From assembly GCA_020056225.1 (NCBI GenBank), contig JAGVIE010000048.1, positions 37,352 to 101,351 of the forward strand: a stretch of DNA of 64,000 nucleotides, written 5' to 3'. Below are positions 63,765 through 64,000 of the stretch, piece after piece; position 1 is the stretch's first letter; each line of letters begins with the position of its first letter. A model generated the notes under the pieces. It ran no database searches. It was not told the origin of the DNA and saw nothing but the letters and a program-made list of their open reading frames with translations. The DNA is from Bacteroidota bacterium. GTDB taxonomy: Bacteria; Bacteroidota; Ignavibacteria; UBA10030; SZUA-254. The position numbers and the translations under genes were made by a program.

Positions 63765-64000
63765 ATGAAAAGAATGAATCCCTTAAAAATAATTTCATAT
63801 CTAATTGTTTTCGGGTGGCTTTTCGACTGTTCGTTGATTAGCCAGCCAAAATTCTATATCGCGGAAGGAAAACGAATCGATTTTGGCGATGTGCCGAACT
63901 TTGCACCGACCAAGCGGACTCTTGTCATCAAGAATATTGGAACAGATACCCTCATACTATCCGAAGTTGGCGCAAGCTGCGGCTGTACCGCGACTCTTTT
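63765..64000 (+). CDS. DUF1573 protein, second copy (partial)
   Basis: The frame starts at ATG 63765 (or 63774), immediately after the stop of the previous DUF1573 gene, and runs to the window edge. A signal-like N-terminus (MNPLKIISYLIVFGWLF) is followed by RIDFGDVPNFAPTKRTLVIKN-like sequence and a SCGCTAT motif, parallel to the QCGCTAT of its neighbour. Tandem paralogues of this kind probably arose by duplication. The C-terminus lies outside the window. Confidence 0.8.
   Translation, partial: MKRMNPLKIISYLIVFGWLFDCSLISQPKFYIAEGKRIDFGDVPNFAPTKRTLVIKNIGTDTLILSEVGASCGCTATL

Noticed and set aside
1..64000. CRISPR array, tRNA or rRNA genes
   Set aside because: No regular direct repeats with spacers and no cloverleaf or conserved T-loop sequence were found in the intergenic regions.

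Overview
The window looks like a chromosomal segment of a Gram-negative bacterium of the Fibrobacteres-Chlorobi-Bacteroidetes group, most likely an Ignavibacteriota (Ignavibacteria)-like lineage. The main clues are four secreted proteins ending in a type IX secretion (T9SS type A) sorting domain with the NYPNPFN motif, a LspA/RluD/IleRS/DivIVA/YggS cluster, a TatT-type TRAP transporter, and an IleRS of the type common in Bacteroidetes. This is an inference from gene content. Promoters readable by eye converge on TTGAnn, 16-19 bases, TATATT, so housekeeping genes use ordinary sigma-70-like promoters. I see no tRNA, rRNA or CRISPR array.

Layout. 1-2,000: two leftward secreted BNR-repeat proteins, one cut by the window edge. 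2,311-12,142: a long leftward cluster (yggS, divIVA-like, purine nucleoside phosphorylase, DUF2905, ileS, DksA/TraR-like, lspA, rluD-like, an SRPBCC protein, a GNAT acetyltransferase, a homocysteine methyltransferase). 12,270-16,870: a TPR protein, larE, an AT-rich insert with a lipoprotein gene, and a chimeric, 5'-truncated second larE. 16,939-22,268: a large metallopeptidase/PD40/outer-membrane barrel protein and a two-component system. 22,410-26,713: a TatT-DctP-DctQ-DctM TRAP operon plus one secreted protein. 26,721-33,595: an exported GH10-like glycosidase and two large T9SS cargo proteins. 33,748-39,657: secD, secF, a STAS protein, purA and a histidine kinase.

39,723-45,802 is a defence or toxin-antitoxin island: a DUF4411 PIN-like protein, an XRE-ImmA/IrrE protein, and a type IIG restriction-modification gene broken by one amber codon. 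45,871-54,597 holds an M1-like peptidase, membrane proteins, agmatinase, an ECF sigma/anti-sigma pair, a probable PPi-dependent phosphofructokinase and another T9SS protein. 54,956-64,000 holds mutS, a compact restriction-modification pair (HEAT-fused methyltransferase and CfrBI-like endonuclease), an SDR, an M1 aminopeptidase and two DUF1573 proteins.

Points of most interest: the IleRS signature HIGH is changed to GIHH; a roughly 77-nt structured element recurs between secreted-protein genes at 535-612 (minus) and 30,977-31,060 (plus); a fragment of larE is duplicated and fused to a foreign signal peptide; the type IIG gene is split between nuclease and methyltransferase parts by a TGG-to-TAG-like change; and the GH10-like gene appears to lack an ATG/GTG/TTG start in front of its signal peptide.
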